Positions 1 through 12,152 of a stretch of 64,000 bases of DNA are shown piece after piece; positions within the stretch are counted from its first letter, which is position 1; every line of letters starts with the position of its first letter. The notes under the pieces were generated by a model. That model searched no databases and was not told the DNA's origin. It saw nothing but the letters and a program-made list of their open reading frames with translations. The stretch is taken from NCBI GenBank assembly GCA_030272155.1, contig CP126206.1, positions 682,001-746,000 of the forward strand, read 5' to 3'. A program made the translations under genes and the position numbers. Source of the DNA: Tetradesmus obliquus. Lineage: Eukaryota; Chlorophyta; Chlorophyceae; Sphaeropleales; Scenedesmaceae.

Positions 1-2632
1 GGTGGCAGCTTCTGCTCAGTTGGCGGACTGAAGTCTGGAAGCAGCGAGGCAGGCATAACTGGCCAGAGTCACATTGTTGGTGGTGCGCGCTCGGTGTGGT
101 TTTGACAGGTGACAAGTTTGGGTGGCAGCAAGGGTGGTGGCAGCAAGGGTGGGTGACAGCAGCAGCTGTTGGCGAGGAGATTGGCATTGGCTGCTGCAGA
201 GAGGATATGGGGCTGAGCCCAGGTGGTGCTTGGTGCTGTTGTTAGGGCGCCTGGGCAACGTGTACAGTCAGAGGGTGCAAACTGTTAGGCGATCATGCAT
301 TTGCCGACGCACGGACTCGTGACAAGTACAGCGTCGGCACAAATGGAGGTGGTTGCGGCAGGGCCCGGCTGTGCATGGCAGTAGCCAGGCTTTGCGGCGC
401 AGGTTGCAGGTTACAAGTGCGCAGGTTGCACCCAGTTGCGCAGCAGCAGCAGAGGAAGTGGTCAGCTGATTGAAAGGCAGGTGGTAGGTTCTGCACGGTC
501 ATCACGTTAAAGTTTTTGTCTGGCAGCAGCTGGGCTTTGCGGCGGCGGGTTGCACCCAGTTGCGCAGGCGGCATAAAGGCATGAAAGGCGCGCAGCAGCA
601 GCAGAGGGTATAGTCAGCCATAGAGGCATGAAAGGTGCACAGCAGCAGCAGAGGGTGCAGTCAGCCGATCAAAAGGCAGGTGGCAGCTTCTGCACAGTCA
701 TTACGTTGAAGTTATTGTCTGGCAGCAGCCGGCATTGTGGCAGCAGGTGGCCCCCGCTGGGTCCGCAGGTGACCTGCGGAGGCTCCACATGCGCAAGGGT
801 GAACAGATGGGAATGGTAGGAGGTGTGAAGGCGCATGGGGTTTACTCATCGTCACACACACACACACACCCTCCCTTAACTTAGGCGGGTGGCGACTTTC
901 AACACACCACGCGTAGCTGATCCATTCATTCACAGGTGCGGGGCAGCAGCACAGGCAGTGGTCAGCCAGCTGACAGGCATTGGCAGCATGAGCAGAGTCA
1001 ACGGGCCAATGTAAATGTTGGTGGCCCACCTGCATGTGACGCCGGCAAGGCATGAGAGGCAGCCAGCAGCGGCACATGCAGTGGTGAGCCAGCAGACAGG
1101 AAGTGGCAGCATGAGCACAGTCACCAGGCCGACACCCGCTGTGTGTGTCTGGGGCAGCAGGCGCTGGCAGCACTGCAGCTGGCAGCGGCCAGAGCAGCTG
1201 GCAGTGATCAGATTAGTGGCCAGAGCAGTGGTAGATGCAGGTGTTGGCAGCAGCAGGCACTGGCAGCAGTGCAGCAGGCAGTGGCAAGAGCAGCGGTAGC
1301 TGGGTGCAGATGTTGGCAGCAGCAGGCGCTGACAACAGGGCAGCTGGTGGTGGCAACAGCAGTGGTAAGGGTGATCTCAACAGGCAGGTGTTGCAGCAGC
1401 AGCAGCAGCAGCAGCAGCAGCGTGGCGTCTATGCTGGAAGCTGCAGCATCCTACAAGTGGGGCTGGGTGATGGAAGGGGCCACACGGGGCAGTGGAGGCT
1501 GGCATCCTATCTGCAGTGTAACAAGCCTGCAGCATTGAAAGGGCGGTAGCAGTGGCTTGAATGGAGTAAAGATGGTCCTTAAATCAGTGGTGGCAGCGCT
1601 GTGGCATGTCTGCGGCTCCTTGCACCGGCCTGCCATGACGCCCGGAAGTGCAAGCAGGCCATAGAAGAAGATTTAAGGCAGAAGAGAGTGTGTGGCAGCA
1701 TCTGCAGCTGTCACTGCGCACGGGCATTGTGACAGTAGAGAGCAGGGAGGAGGACATGGGCTGCAGCAGAAAAGGGCAGCAGAAGGGCAATGTCGGACAC
1801 TTGTCAGGTGGACAGCAGCAGAAAGGGCAAATGTTGACGCTTGGCAAGTGGGCAGCAGCAGACAAGGGCGGAGTCGGACACATGGCAGGAGAGCAGCAGC
1901 AGACAAGGGCAATGTCGGACACCTGTCAAGTGGGCAGCAGCCGACAAGGGCGGTGCCAGACGCTTGGCAAGTGGGCAGCAGCAGCCAAGGGCGGCGTCAA
2001 GTGCTTTGCAGGTGGGCAGCAGCCGACATTGGCGGTGCCATAATCAGGCACCTGGCAGGTGGGCAGCAGAAGACAGAGGCAGGTGGGTGGCGGCGCACAC
2101 AGTCAGCAAGGTGCTACCCCGCATGGCTGGCGGCGGATCATGGAGCAATGGTGGCAGTGGTCCTAAAGCAATGTTGTTTCGTCTGCAGCGCGGCCAGGCC
2201 CCTCAGCAGGTAGGCACATTAGTAGGCGGGCAGGAGCAGGCCTTGTGTGCGTCACGAAGTGCAGATATTCTGCTCTAGAGGCAGCAGCAAGTACGGAGGT
2301 GGCGTGAGCGTTGGAGAGAGGGACTTCAACTCTACGTGCGCAGACTGCCAGTGCAAGCAAGGGTGGGTGGCAGATAGATTGGCATTGGAAATAGAGTGGC
2401 GCTGGGATACAGAGTGGGTGGCAGCAGGTGGCAGCAGGTTGGCATTGGCTAAGCTGGTGGAAGGGAAAGGGTGCTGAGGCATAAACCCATACACCCACAC
2501 CCACCCTACAACAGCACAATAACACACCCACACAAACACCCAGACCCACACCTCACATGATTGTTGCCCAGGCACAACTGCGCACAGGAAAGCACGCACA
2601 AAAGCACACATACACCCACCGCATCCACTCAC
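1..2632. repeat. Degenerate GGTGGCAGC-rich minisatellite region, probably intron 2 of MYB gene A
   Basis: No exon with a recognisable domain was found on either strand. The stretch is made of decayed tandem repeats built on GGTGGCAGC/GGCAGCAGC; the clearest block (about 1,690-2,080) repeats a roughly 40-bp unit with the core GTGGGCAGCAGCAGACAAGG. The motif GGCAGCAAGGGTGGGTG near 130-155 recurs in intron 2 of gene C (about 19,280-19,330), which suggests this is the expanded second intron of gene A. The third MYB exon expected here (LPGR...KNHW signature) was not seen and may lie left of the window. Confidence 0.5.
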
Positions 2633-3509
2633 CTGTTTCCTAGCTGGCTGTGCAGGGCTGCGACGCGCACTTCTTCACCCAAGCTCCAGTTGTCCTGGCA
2701 GCAGCAGCAGCAGGACACAAACATGCGGCAGCAGCAGCAGCAGCAGGAATGCAGGTGAGCTTGTGCTGAATGTTGCAGGCAGGGATAATTGTCATGCGGC
2801 GCTTGCAGCACCCTGCCAGCAGCCATCATGCGCAGCGGCAACTCACCTCATCTACTGCAAGCACTGTAGCTGTGTGTCACTGTGTCGGCGGATGTGCAGC
2901 CAATGACCCACCCACGAGTTGTCGAGTCATGTAGGCAACCCATGCATGGCTCAGCAGCTGAAACTATCATGGCAACCCATGGCAAACCCATGGCAACCCA
3001 TGGCAAACCCATGGCAACCCATGGCAACTATCATGGCAACCCCATGCATGGCTCAGCAGCTGAAACTATTCGTCACCAACACGTGTGTGCCATGGCATGG
3101 CAGCGCCGTCTGGAACTTCCAGTTGTCCAGTAGTGACTAATGCAGTTGGCACGACATGGAAAGCACGCACCTGCGCCACCATGGCCATGTGTGTCATGTA
3201 GCGCTCCCTGCACTGCCGGGCGCTGCGCCCAGGCAGCTGCGCAGCCACTGCCCTCCAGTTATGCCTCCCATGCTGCTCCACCAGAGCCAGCAGCCGGGCG
3301 TGCTGCGCATCAGTCCAGCCCTGCTGCCCGGCTGGCACTGCTGCTGCGTCCTCCTGCAGGTTTGCAGGGTGGCCTTCAGGGTGACCTTCAACGCCTTGCA
3401 CTGGGCCAGCTTGCTCAGCAGGCTGCTCTGCTAGCTGCTCAGCAGGATGCTCTGCTGGCTGCTCAGCAGGTGGGGCATCTCCAGCCATTTCATGCAGCTC
3501 TTGCGCCAT
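2633..3509 (-). CDS. MYB-like protein, gene A (partial: two exons seen, third MYB exon not in window)
   Basis: Exon 1 is 3,509-3,171 (113 codons from ATG) and exon 2 is 2,694-2,633 (62 nt), joined across a 476-nt intron with donor CAG|GTGCGT and acceptor GCCAG|GAC. Residues 65-113 form a first MYB/SANT repeat (GWTDAQHARLLALVEQHG, then LPGRSARQCRERY). Exon 2 opens the second repeat (DNWSLGEE...LHSQLGNR) and ends in phase 2 at GTGAGTGG. Length and phase of exon 2 match genes B and C. Upstream, AEQAGPVQG...LQEDAAA matches the paralogues, but the long spacer before the MYB repeat is missing, so this is a shortened paralogue. The codon after the second exon should supply the Trp of repeat 2, but no such exon lies in 1-2,632. 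It is either continued off the left edge or a truncated gene. A DNA-binding nuclear role is inferred from the domain only. Confidence 0.7.
2880..3065. repeat. CATGGCAACC tandem repeat in intron 1 of gene A
   Basis: Overlapping copies of ATGGCAACCCATGGCAAACC, plus two copies of GCATGGCTCAGCAGCTGAAACTAT (2,944 and 3,046 regions) that bracket the array. It lies inside the inferred intron 2,695-3,170. Confidence 0.7.
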
Positions 3510-4977
3510 TTGAATCTGCGCCTGGGTCTGCGAGTGATGCAGCCAAATGAGTGCTGTGAGTCAAGCGCTAAAAGGTTCAAGATAGATTTGAATATTATAG
3601 AAGCGCTGCAGGCTGGCTGATCACACGTCACTGGCAATTTGACTGGACGAGTGCGTGGTGGTTGTGATGGTTGATCCTGAACATGCAGGAAAGCACAGCC
3701 TGGGCGGATGATGCGCTTCGAGATGCGTCAAACAGCTATTTGCGCACTTGCTGGCTTGGCAGAGCAAGAGTATTGCATGATCTGCTGGTAAACAAACTTC
3801 CAGCTGTTCTGAACCAATGGCGTTGAGGCGAGCACGCTACGCCTTGCAAGGCATGCTCAGCACACGCAATGCATAAGCTCTATTCCGCACCCTTTTCGGT
3901 CGTTGTTCAAGTCTCTTCGAGCCGATGTCACCGTGCAGGGTGAATGGGCTGTATGAGGCTCTGCTGCTGTATGCGCAATACGCTTACAACATGAAGTTGT
4001 TCAATGGGTATATCTTAGAGGCGGTGGAGAAACACGATGTATCTGATAGACCTGGCCATCACCTGGTCAAAGTGACTCACTTGTCACATGTCACATTGTG
4101 GTTCACCCCATCATACTCAAGCAACAAGCCCAGGACACCAAGTGTCATCTGCATGCTACGGTTATCATCAATCGAGGGTGGGCTGTGGCTAGCACACTCA
4201 GGCCAGGCCCGCATACACATGCCTGCGCACATCAGGCACTGATGCACTGCGATGAGCACAGTCAACATGCCATGCCATATCGTCATGCATGACTTGTGTA
4301 GTCCCCAGAAGCATCTGCTGCAGCTTGACTGGGCCTACCAGTCCCAGTGGAAGCGATGGTGCTGAAATGGTTCTGGGCAGGAATATCTGAGATATTCCTG
4401 CACAGTGCACACTGTGCAGGAATATCCGATATTCTCAGAGTCTGAGGTATTCCTGCCCAGAACTTCAGCTTGAAGAGCTTGCAAAGATTGCTGGGGGTGA
4501 CATCGGAGGCCATTGGATATCACATGAATAACAGATCAACGTCACCTCATGCATACATGTTTCTGCATGCCCTGCAAGATGACACGCGTGCTTGCCTCAA
4601 CATGTGTAGCTGTACACCGTCGTTGTGAGTCAAGAAGCTGAACATGCGTTAACCTTGCCCTGCCAAGGCAGAAAGTGCGCAAATTACATTTACTTGCAAT
4701 TTCTTATGGATTGTAAGCTGCGGCTTTGCAATACTGCATGTTCGGGTTTAACCACCACGCACTCAACGCCCAGTCAATCTGCCAGCGAAGCGTGATAAGC
4801 CCACCTGCAGCGCTACCAAAGACTACACATGTTGCTTGTAGCCTTCAGAGGGTAAAGGAACGCTGCGAATTGACTGCATCACAGCCTCGCCCTGCAGAAA
4901 ATTTCAAACTCCTGGTCAAGTCCTCGCCGATGGTTCACGGCTGACGGGTCGCTGGCGAGGCCCATCTGAAGTACGCA
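3510..4977. promoter_or_regulatory. Divergent 5' region between MYB genes A and B
   Basis: A (minus) and B (plus) are transcribed away from each other. The block upstream of A (about 3,600-4,140), the block upstream of B (about 4,630-4,900) and the block upstream of C (about 22,570-23,170) are homologous when read in each gene's own direction; A and C share the longest stretch. Shared landmarks are a TGCCAAG..AG.AAGTGCGCAAAT stretch, an ATG within GCATGTTC followed by AACCACCA (ATG at 3,684 minus, 4,738 plus, 22,696 minus), CAGTCAA, CCTGCAGCGC, and a shared CTGCATCAC...CGCAG or CCCTGCAG acceptor just before the main exon. This could be a promoter plus a short first exon; no TATA box was identified. 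Confidence 0.5.
4371..4462. repeat. Nested palindrome / large imperfect hairpin in the A-B divergent region
   Basis: The outer arms are TTCTGGGCAGGAATA and TATTCCTGCCCAGAA. Inside lie CAGGAATATCT-G-AGATATTCCTG (a perfect hairpin on its own) and CACAGTG-CA-CACTGTG at the centre. The 92-bp segment can fold as one long imperfect stem or as a cruciform of smaller palindromes. It could be a foldback element or MITE remnant, or a structured transcript. Confidence 0.75.
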
Positions 4978-7214
4978 ATGTGGCCGTACCCAGATGCCGG
5001 TGCAGCAGCTGCTGCTGCAGCAGCATCGGAAACAGTGGCACCCGCCCCGTTGCCTGCAGGGCACCCAGCTGGGTACACTTATCAGATCCAGCAGGATAGT
5101 TTCAAATCAATGGAGTATCAAAAGGAGGTGGCTGTTGCGCCCGGTATCCGCCCAGGCATGACAGCTTCACAGCAGCAGGCCCCAGCAGCAGCACACCCCC
5201 AGCAGCAGGTACTGGCAGTGCGCCCGCCACACCAGCAGCAGCAGCAGCAGCAGCACAGGGAGGGCAGAGATTTGATGTCAGGCGATCCTAAGCGGATGAA
5301 GACGCTCATGGCAACCCCGCAGCAGCAGCAGCAGCAGTTTTGGGAGGTGCTGGCTGGTTTGAAAGGAGCCCAGGCAGCTGGGCAGCCAGCACAGCAGCTT
5401 GCTGAGCAGGCTGGCCCAGTGCAAGGCATCACAGGAGATCTGGGGAACCTGCAGGATGCTGCAGCAGGGCCAGACTGGCAGCAGCAGTTGCTGCGGCACC
5501 AGGACTGGTCAGCATTCACACACCCGTGCGCTCAGCAGCAGGAGTGGCAGCTGCTGCAGCAGCAGCAACAGCAGTGGGAAGGCGCATCAGCAGCACCAGG
5601 CATGCCTCAACGCACCTCCTGGGATGCTGCTGCTGCTGCTGCTGCCCCCAGTGTTGCTTACAGACCAGCAGGCCTGGATGGATACAGCCTGCAGACAAAC
5701 GACACAGCAGCAGCAGCAGTGACAGCTGCTATGCCTAATACGAGCCACCCAGCAGCAGCAGCTGCTGCTGCTGGTGGGCCCAGGGTCATGCAGCAGGGGC
5801 TGCAGCCTGCAGGCCTCTCCAGGCAGCCCGTGGTGCCTGCAACACAGCAGGCACAGCAGCGCACACCAGCAGCAGCAGCGGCTGCAGCTGCACCAGCTGC
5901 TGCTGCTGCTGCTGCCGCTGCTGCAGCGCCAGAGGCTGTCGTGTTTGATGGCTTGCTGCCAACCCCTTCGGCACGCCTACATGGTTGTGGTGCTGTTGAG
6001 GGCAGTGCTGACAGGCACAGCAGCTACCCTGTTGCAGCAGCAGCAGCAGCAGGCAATGCAGCACCTGGGGCTGCAGCCGGCAGCAGCAGCAGCAAGAAGC
6101 CGCCGCCGCAGCAGCAGCAGCAGGAGCTGCCCAAGCAACAGCGCAACTGCTGGTCTGACGAAGAGCACGCCAAGCTTGTGGCGCTGGTGGAGCGATACGG
6201 GCGCAACTGGGCGAGGGTGGAGTTGCACTTGCCTGGCCGCACTGGCAAGCAGTGCAGGGAGCGTTACTCGGCACAAACAGACAGGGAGAAGCGGGTGCGT
6301 GCTGGCGGTGTGCTGTTTGTCTGTCTGTTGGTTTGTTTGTTTGTTGGTTTACGAGTGCGAAGCGGGTGCGTGCTGGCGGTGTGCTGGTGTTGTGCTGTTT
6401 GTCTGTCTGTTAGTCTGTTTGTGTGTTTACGAGTGCGTGCTGGTGTTGTGCTGGTGTTGTGCTGGTGTTGTGCTGGTGTTGTGCTGGTGTTGTGCTGGTG
6501 TTGTGCTGTTTGTCTGTCTGTTTGATTGTTGGTTTGTTTGTTTACGAGTGCGAGCGGGTGCGTGTTGGCGGTGTGCTGGTGTTGTGCTGTTTGTTTGTCT
6601 GTTTGTTGGGTGGTTTGTTGGTTTACGAGTGCGAAGCGGTTCGTGCTGGCGGTGTGCTGCTGGCCTGCTGCTGTAATGCAAATGGTCCTCCAGTGCGAGC
6701 GATATGGTGAAAGCTAGTGACAGCTGTTGAGTGCAGCAGTAGAGTATGTGCTGGCAAGGGTATGTTGTCCACGCGACAAGTTGTGTGAGGGGAAGTGACT
6801 GCGAAGGCACAGCAAGTTACTGCAGAAGTGCAGCAGGTGCGGCTGGTGTGGTGTGCTGCTTTGAAACACACGCTTGTCCTATGGCTTTAAAGCATTATGC
6901 ATGGAATTTTATACATACAGTTGAGGACGACTGCGGGTGTGCTGAAGTAGGCGTGCTGCCTGGCAGTGTGCCTGTGTTGTGAATGAAGCAGTGCGCCAAT
7001 CGATACACAACTGATGCGTCATGCATTTGCGGTGGCGAGGATGTGTCACCTACAAGTAGCCATTTTGCCAATGTCGGCCGCTTGCAAAAGTGCACCTGTG
7101 TAACTCAGCAGCATTGCATGAGGGGGCAATGCGGCTGCAACGCCTGCACATGGCAGCCCTGTGTTTGCAGTCCCTGCCTGCCCGCATTGTCAGGCGTGAG
7201 CTCACCTTTCTTTG

Positions 7215-7247
<33 letters not shown>

Positions 7248-8068
7248 AGGGCAACTGGACTGTCGCGGAAGAGTACCGCTTGGCCCTGCTGCACTCGAGG
7301 CTGGGCACCCGGTGAGCGCAGTGACCCGCATTGTTATACAATTGTGTTTTCACTTTCAGAGCTTGTGAGTGCTGTGGTGGTGCCCTACTGGGCTGCAGTG
7401 TCACCCCCTTGATGCCGAGTGTTACGTGCCTGCCTGGCGTGTCCTTCTCCATTGGCCTATGCAACAAGTGCGCTCCTACGCTTGTGTATGGGGACAGCTT
7501 GCGCTTGCGTGAAGACAGCTTGCAGGACAGGTTGCAGGACAGCCTGCAGGGCAGCTTGCAAGACAGCTTGAAGGACACCATTGCACAGCAGGACAGCCTG
7601 CAGGACAGCTTGCAGGACAGCGTGCAGGACGCCATTGCACAGCAGGACAGCTTGCAGGACAGCCTGCAGGACAGCTTGCAGGACGCTTGCACTGCAGGGC
7701 AGCTTGCAAGCTTGTGTGTGAGAACCATTGGCAATCGCGCCTGGGCAACTGCCCCCACAACACACCTGCAAGCACACCACACCCTCTCCGCTGCCCGCCC
7801 TACCCCTAACCTCTGCCCTGGCCACCGCCACCTACCGCGCTGTCTCCTGCTTCAAGCTGCTGCCACTGTTAATTGAGAGGGTAGTTACATGCGGGTCCTG
7901 ACACCATCTTGGCAGGTATGAGCCACAACAGGTTGAACACAAGGTCTGAGACCAGAAAAGGAGAGTGAGCACCGTAAAACACAATGCACACCCTTGAGCA
8001 CCGATTTTCTGTTAATGGCGCCGCCCACCACATCCGCTGCTGCTGCTCGCAACTGCCTGACCACACCC

Positions 8069-8115
<47 letters not shown>

Positions 8116-9233
8116 GCAATCCTCCCTTTGCACTTGCAGGTGGGTGCAGATTGCCGCGGCGCTGCCCGGGCGCCACAAGCTCTGCTGCAAGAACCGCTGG
8201 AATGCAGTGATTCGCGCTAAGTGCGCGAGCAAAACCTTCAGAATCACCAGCAGCGGCGAAAGCAACTTCCTCTGGCTGTACGCCCGCGGCCTTGACAAGA
8301 AGACACCTGCTGCGGCACTGGCGGCAGCAGTGGCGGCGGTGCCGGCATCACAGCAGCACCTGCTCACAGAGGAAGACCAGCAGCAGCAGCAGGAGCAGCA
8401 GCAGGATGTGGCTGCTGCTGCTGCTGCTGCTGCTGCAGTGCCGGCAGCAGCAGCAGCAGTGGGTAAGGGAGGTGCCAGGCGCCTGCTGGCCGAGGCAGAC
8501 CAGCAGCAGCAGGATGTGGCTGCTGCTGCAGTGCCGGCAGCAGCAGCAGCAGCAGCAGCAGGTGGCGTAGGGCGTCAGGCTCATCCTGTAGAGGATCCTC
8601 GCCTCACCAGTGCGGCCGAGTCTTCGGGAGCTGCTGCTGCTGCTGCTGCCGTTGCTCTTACAGCAACAGCAACCGCCCAGGCCAGGGCAAAGGGGCTGGA
8701 CCAGCCGGCTTTGGAGTCCCTGGCAGCAGCAGCAGCAGCGCTGGCAGCAATGATGGCAGCCGAACAGGAATCATTTTCAGCTGCTGCTGCTGACGCTGGC
8801 GCCACACGCTCTGCAGCATTGCCGCCGGCAGCAGCAGCAGCAGCAGGCGGTGGTGTCGGCACACAGCAGCGGGCTTCCGCAGCTGCAGCAGCAGTGGCAG
8901 CAGCGAACGCAGCTGTTGTGCAACACGCTGCCGCTTACCCAGCAGCAGCAGCAACAACAGCAGGCAGCCCGGCTGAGTCAGCGCCGCCTGCTGCTGTGGC
9001 AGCAGCTAACACAAGTGTCTTGCGGCAGACTGTTGCTGAGGCACCTGCTGCTGCTGCTGCTATGGCAGCAGCCGCGGCGCCGTACCAGGGCCCGGCTGAG
9101 TCAGCGCTGCCTGCTGCAGAGATGCCAGATGCACACAGCAGCCAGCAGCAGGAGGCGGCTCAGTGCAGGGTGACAATGAGCTGGCAGCAGCAGCAGCAGC
9201 AGGAGTGGCAGTTGGGGATGACAATGAGCCGGC

Positions 9234-9266
<33 letters not shown>

Positions 9267-11335
9267 CGCAGCGGAAGTTAGCCCACCAGGCGCTGATGGG
9301 GGCGGTGTCGGCTGCTGCACCCGAAGCAGCAGTGGCGGTGGTGCCTGACTCCGTGAGGCAGCTGCTGACTGAGGCAGACCTCCAGCAGCAGCAGGGTATG
9401 TCTGCTGCTGCAGTGCCAGCAGCAGCAGCAGCAGCAGGAGCAGTAGGTGGTGCTTGCCGCCATGCTGCTGCTGCTGGGGATCTACGCCACATCAGTGGGC
9501 CCGACCCTTTGCAAGCAATTGCTGCTGCCCAGGCCAGTGGCGGGCAATTGCCCAAGCCCAGTGTAGCGGCCCTGCAAGCAGTAGCATTTGCCGTTGCAGC
9601 AAACAATTCACGGAACAGAGAGAGCGCACATACCGCTGCTGCTGCTGCTGGCGAACGTGCCGCACCCGCAGCGCCACCAGCGGCAGCAGCAGCAGCGGCA
9701 GGCGGTGGCGTCGGAACACAGCAGCCGGCCTCCGCAGCAGCAGCAGCAGCAGCGAGTGCAGCTGTCGTGCAACACGCTGCTGCTGTGGACGCGGTTCCAC
9801 GTGCTGCTGCTGCTGCGGCAGCAGCCGTGTCAGGGGCAGGGGTGGGTGCTGCTGCTCAGTACTGGAGTGAGCAGGTAGGGTCTGTTGATGCAGCAGCAGC
9901 AGCAGCAGACGGCCCGGCTGAGTCAGCGCTGCCTGCTGCAGAGATGCCAGATGCCCACAGCAGCCACCAGCAGGAGGCGGCTCAGTGCAGGGTGACAATG
10001 AGCTGGCAGCAGCAGCAGCAGCAGCGGAAGATGATCCACCAGGCGCTGATGGCACAGATGCTGGCTGCTGCACCTGAGGCTCCCCTGCCTGAGCTGTCAC
10101 CAGCAGCAGCTGCTGCTGGTGCTGGCTTTGAGTCAGCAGCAGCAAACCCTCAGGTCTGCGCGCAGCCGCCAGCAGCAGCAAACCGGCACGTCCAAGCAAA
10201 GCTGCCAGCAGCAGCACACCCTCAGGCCCGCGCACAGCCGCCAGCAGCAGCACACCCTCAGGTCTGCGCGCAGCCGCCAGCAGCAGCAAACCGGCACGTC
10301 CAAGCAAAGCCGCCAGCAGCAGCACACCCTCAGGCCCGCGCACAGCCGCCAGCAGCAGCACACCCTCAGGCCCGCGCACAGCCGCCAGCAGCAGCACACC
10401 CTCAGGTCTGCGCACAGCTGCCAGCAGCAGCAAACCCTCAGGCCCGCGCACAGCCGTCAGCAGCAGCAAACCCTCAGGGCTGCGCACAGCCGCCAGCAGC
10501 AGCAAACCCTCAGGCCCGCGCACAGCCGCCAGCAGCAGCAAACCCTCAGGGCTGCGCACAGCCGCCAGCAGCAGCAAACCCTCAGGCCCGCGCACAGCCG
10601 CCAGCAGCAGCAAACCCTCAGGGCTGCGCACAGCCGCCAGCTGCAGCAAACCCTCAGGCCCGCGCACAGCCGCCAGCAGCAGCACACCCTCAGGCTCGCG
10701 CACAGCCGCCAGCAGCAGCACACCCTCAGGCCCGCGCACAGCCGCCAGCAGCAGCACACCCTCAGGTCTGCGCACAGCCGCCAGCAGCAGCAAACCCTCA
10801 GGCCCGCGCACAGCCGTCAGCAGCAGCAAACCCTCAGGGCTGCGCACAGCCGCCAGCAGCAGCAAACCCTCAGGCCCGCGCACAGCCGCCAGCAGCAGCA
10901 AACCCACAGGCCAGGGCACAGCCGCCAGCAGCAGCACACCCTCAGGGCTGCGCACAGCCGCCAGCAGCAGCAAACCCTCAGGGCTGCGCACAGCCGCCAG
11001 CAGCAGCACACCCTCAGGTCTGCGCACAGCCGCCAGCAGCAGCACACCCTCAGGCCCGTGCACAGCCGCCAGCAGCAAACCGACACGTCCGCACACAGCC
11101 GCCAGCTTGTGCCTCCCAGCCCTACGGCGAGCTGCAGCAGGCGCAGCATGATCAAGCTGCTGCTGATGCAGCAGGCAAGGCGCGCAGCACTGCTGCAGCG
11201 CTGTTCACTGCACAGAGCCTGGATCGGCACGGTGCCGGCAGCGTCAGCCCACAGTCGCAGCACTGCCGCAGCACTGCCGCAGCACTGTTCACTGCGCAGA
11301 GCCTGGCTCAGCACGGTGGCTACAGCGTCAGCCCA

Positions 11336-11366
<31 letters not shown>

Positions 11367-12117
11367 GGCAGCAATGGGTTGACAGAGCTGCCTGGGCACC
11401 AGCGCATGGCGGCATCAGCGGCCAGCAGCCGGCTGCTGCTGCTGCTGCTGGTGCTGCTGCTGGGTGTGCTGGTGGCAGCCTGCCACAGAGGCCGCAGATG
11501 CCAGCTGGTGCTGCTGCTGGCAGCTGGCAGCAAAAGCAGCAGCAGCAGGTGGAGTGTGCTGTCGACAACAGCACCCCTGCAGGGCAGCAGTGGCAGCAGC
11601 AGCCGTTCTGCCTTCTTGCCACTAGTGCAGTGTATGATGGCGGCTACAGGGCAGCAGTACATGGCGGCAACAGTGAGGCCTGTCTAGGCCAGCAGAGGGC
11701 CACGGAACAAATGCTGTCGGCAAAGCAGGGCACAGATGCTGCTGCTGCGGCGGCTGCAGCTACAGCCGCAGATGGCGCATCTGCTTACCTGACATGTCTG
11801 CAGCAACAGCAGCAGCAGCAGCAGCAGGCGCGCTGGCAGCAGCAGCAGGAGGAGGGGGGCTGGCAGCAGCAGCAGCAGCAGAAGGCGGCGGGCTGGCAGC
11901 AGCAGCAGCAGGCGGGCTGGCAGCAGCAGCAGCAGGCGGGCTGGCAGCAGCAGCAGCAGGCGGGCTGGCAGCATCAGCAGCAGGCGGGTTGGCAGCAGCC
12001 GCAGGAGGCGGGTTGGCAGCAGCAGCAGCAGCAGGCGGGCTGGCAGCAGCAGCAGCAGGCGGGCTGGCAGCAGCAGCAGCAGCAGGCGGGTTGGCAGCAG
12101 CCGCAGGAGGCGGGTTC

Positions 12118-12152
<35 letters not shown>

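Noticed and set aside
6295-6525. Cys/Val-rich extension of gene B exon 1
   Set aside because: Reads through the intron minisatellite; the donor at 6,294 and the paralogous exon structure explain the end of the exon.
9492-11096. 534-residue minus-strand open frame over gene B
   Set aside because: It is the antisense of the 36-bp minisatellite; Leu/Ala/Val/Arg-Pro-Glu-Gly cycles follow from the repeat, and the plus strand has the MYB-linked frame.
10119-11687. 522-residue plus-strand frame rich in Arg/Gln/His
   Set aside because: A frame-shifted reading of the same minisatellite; no domain and no splice link.
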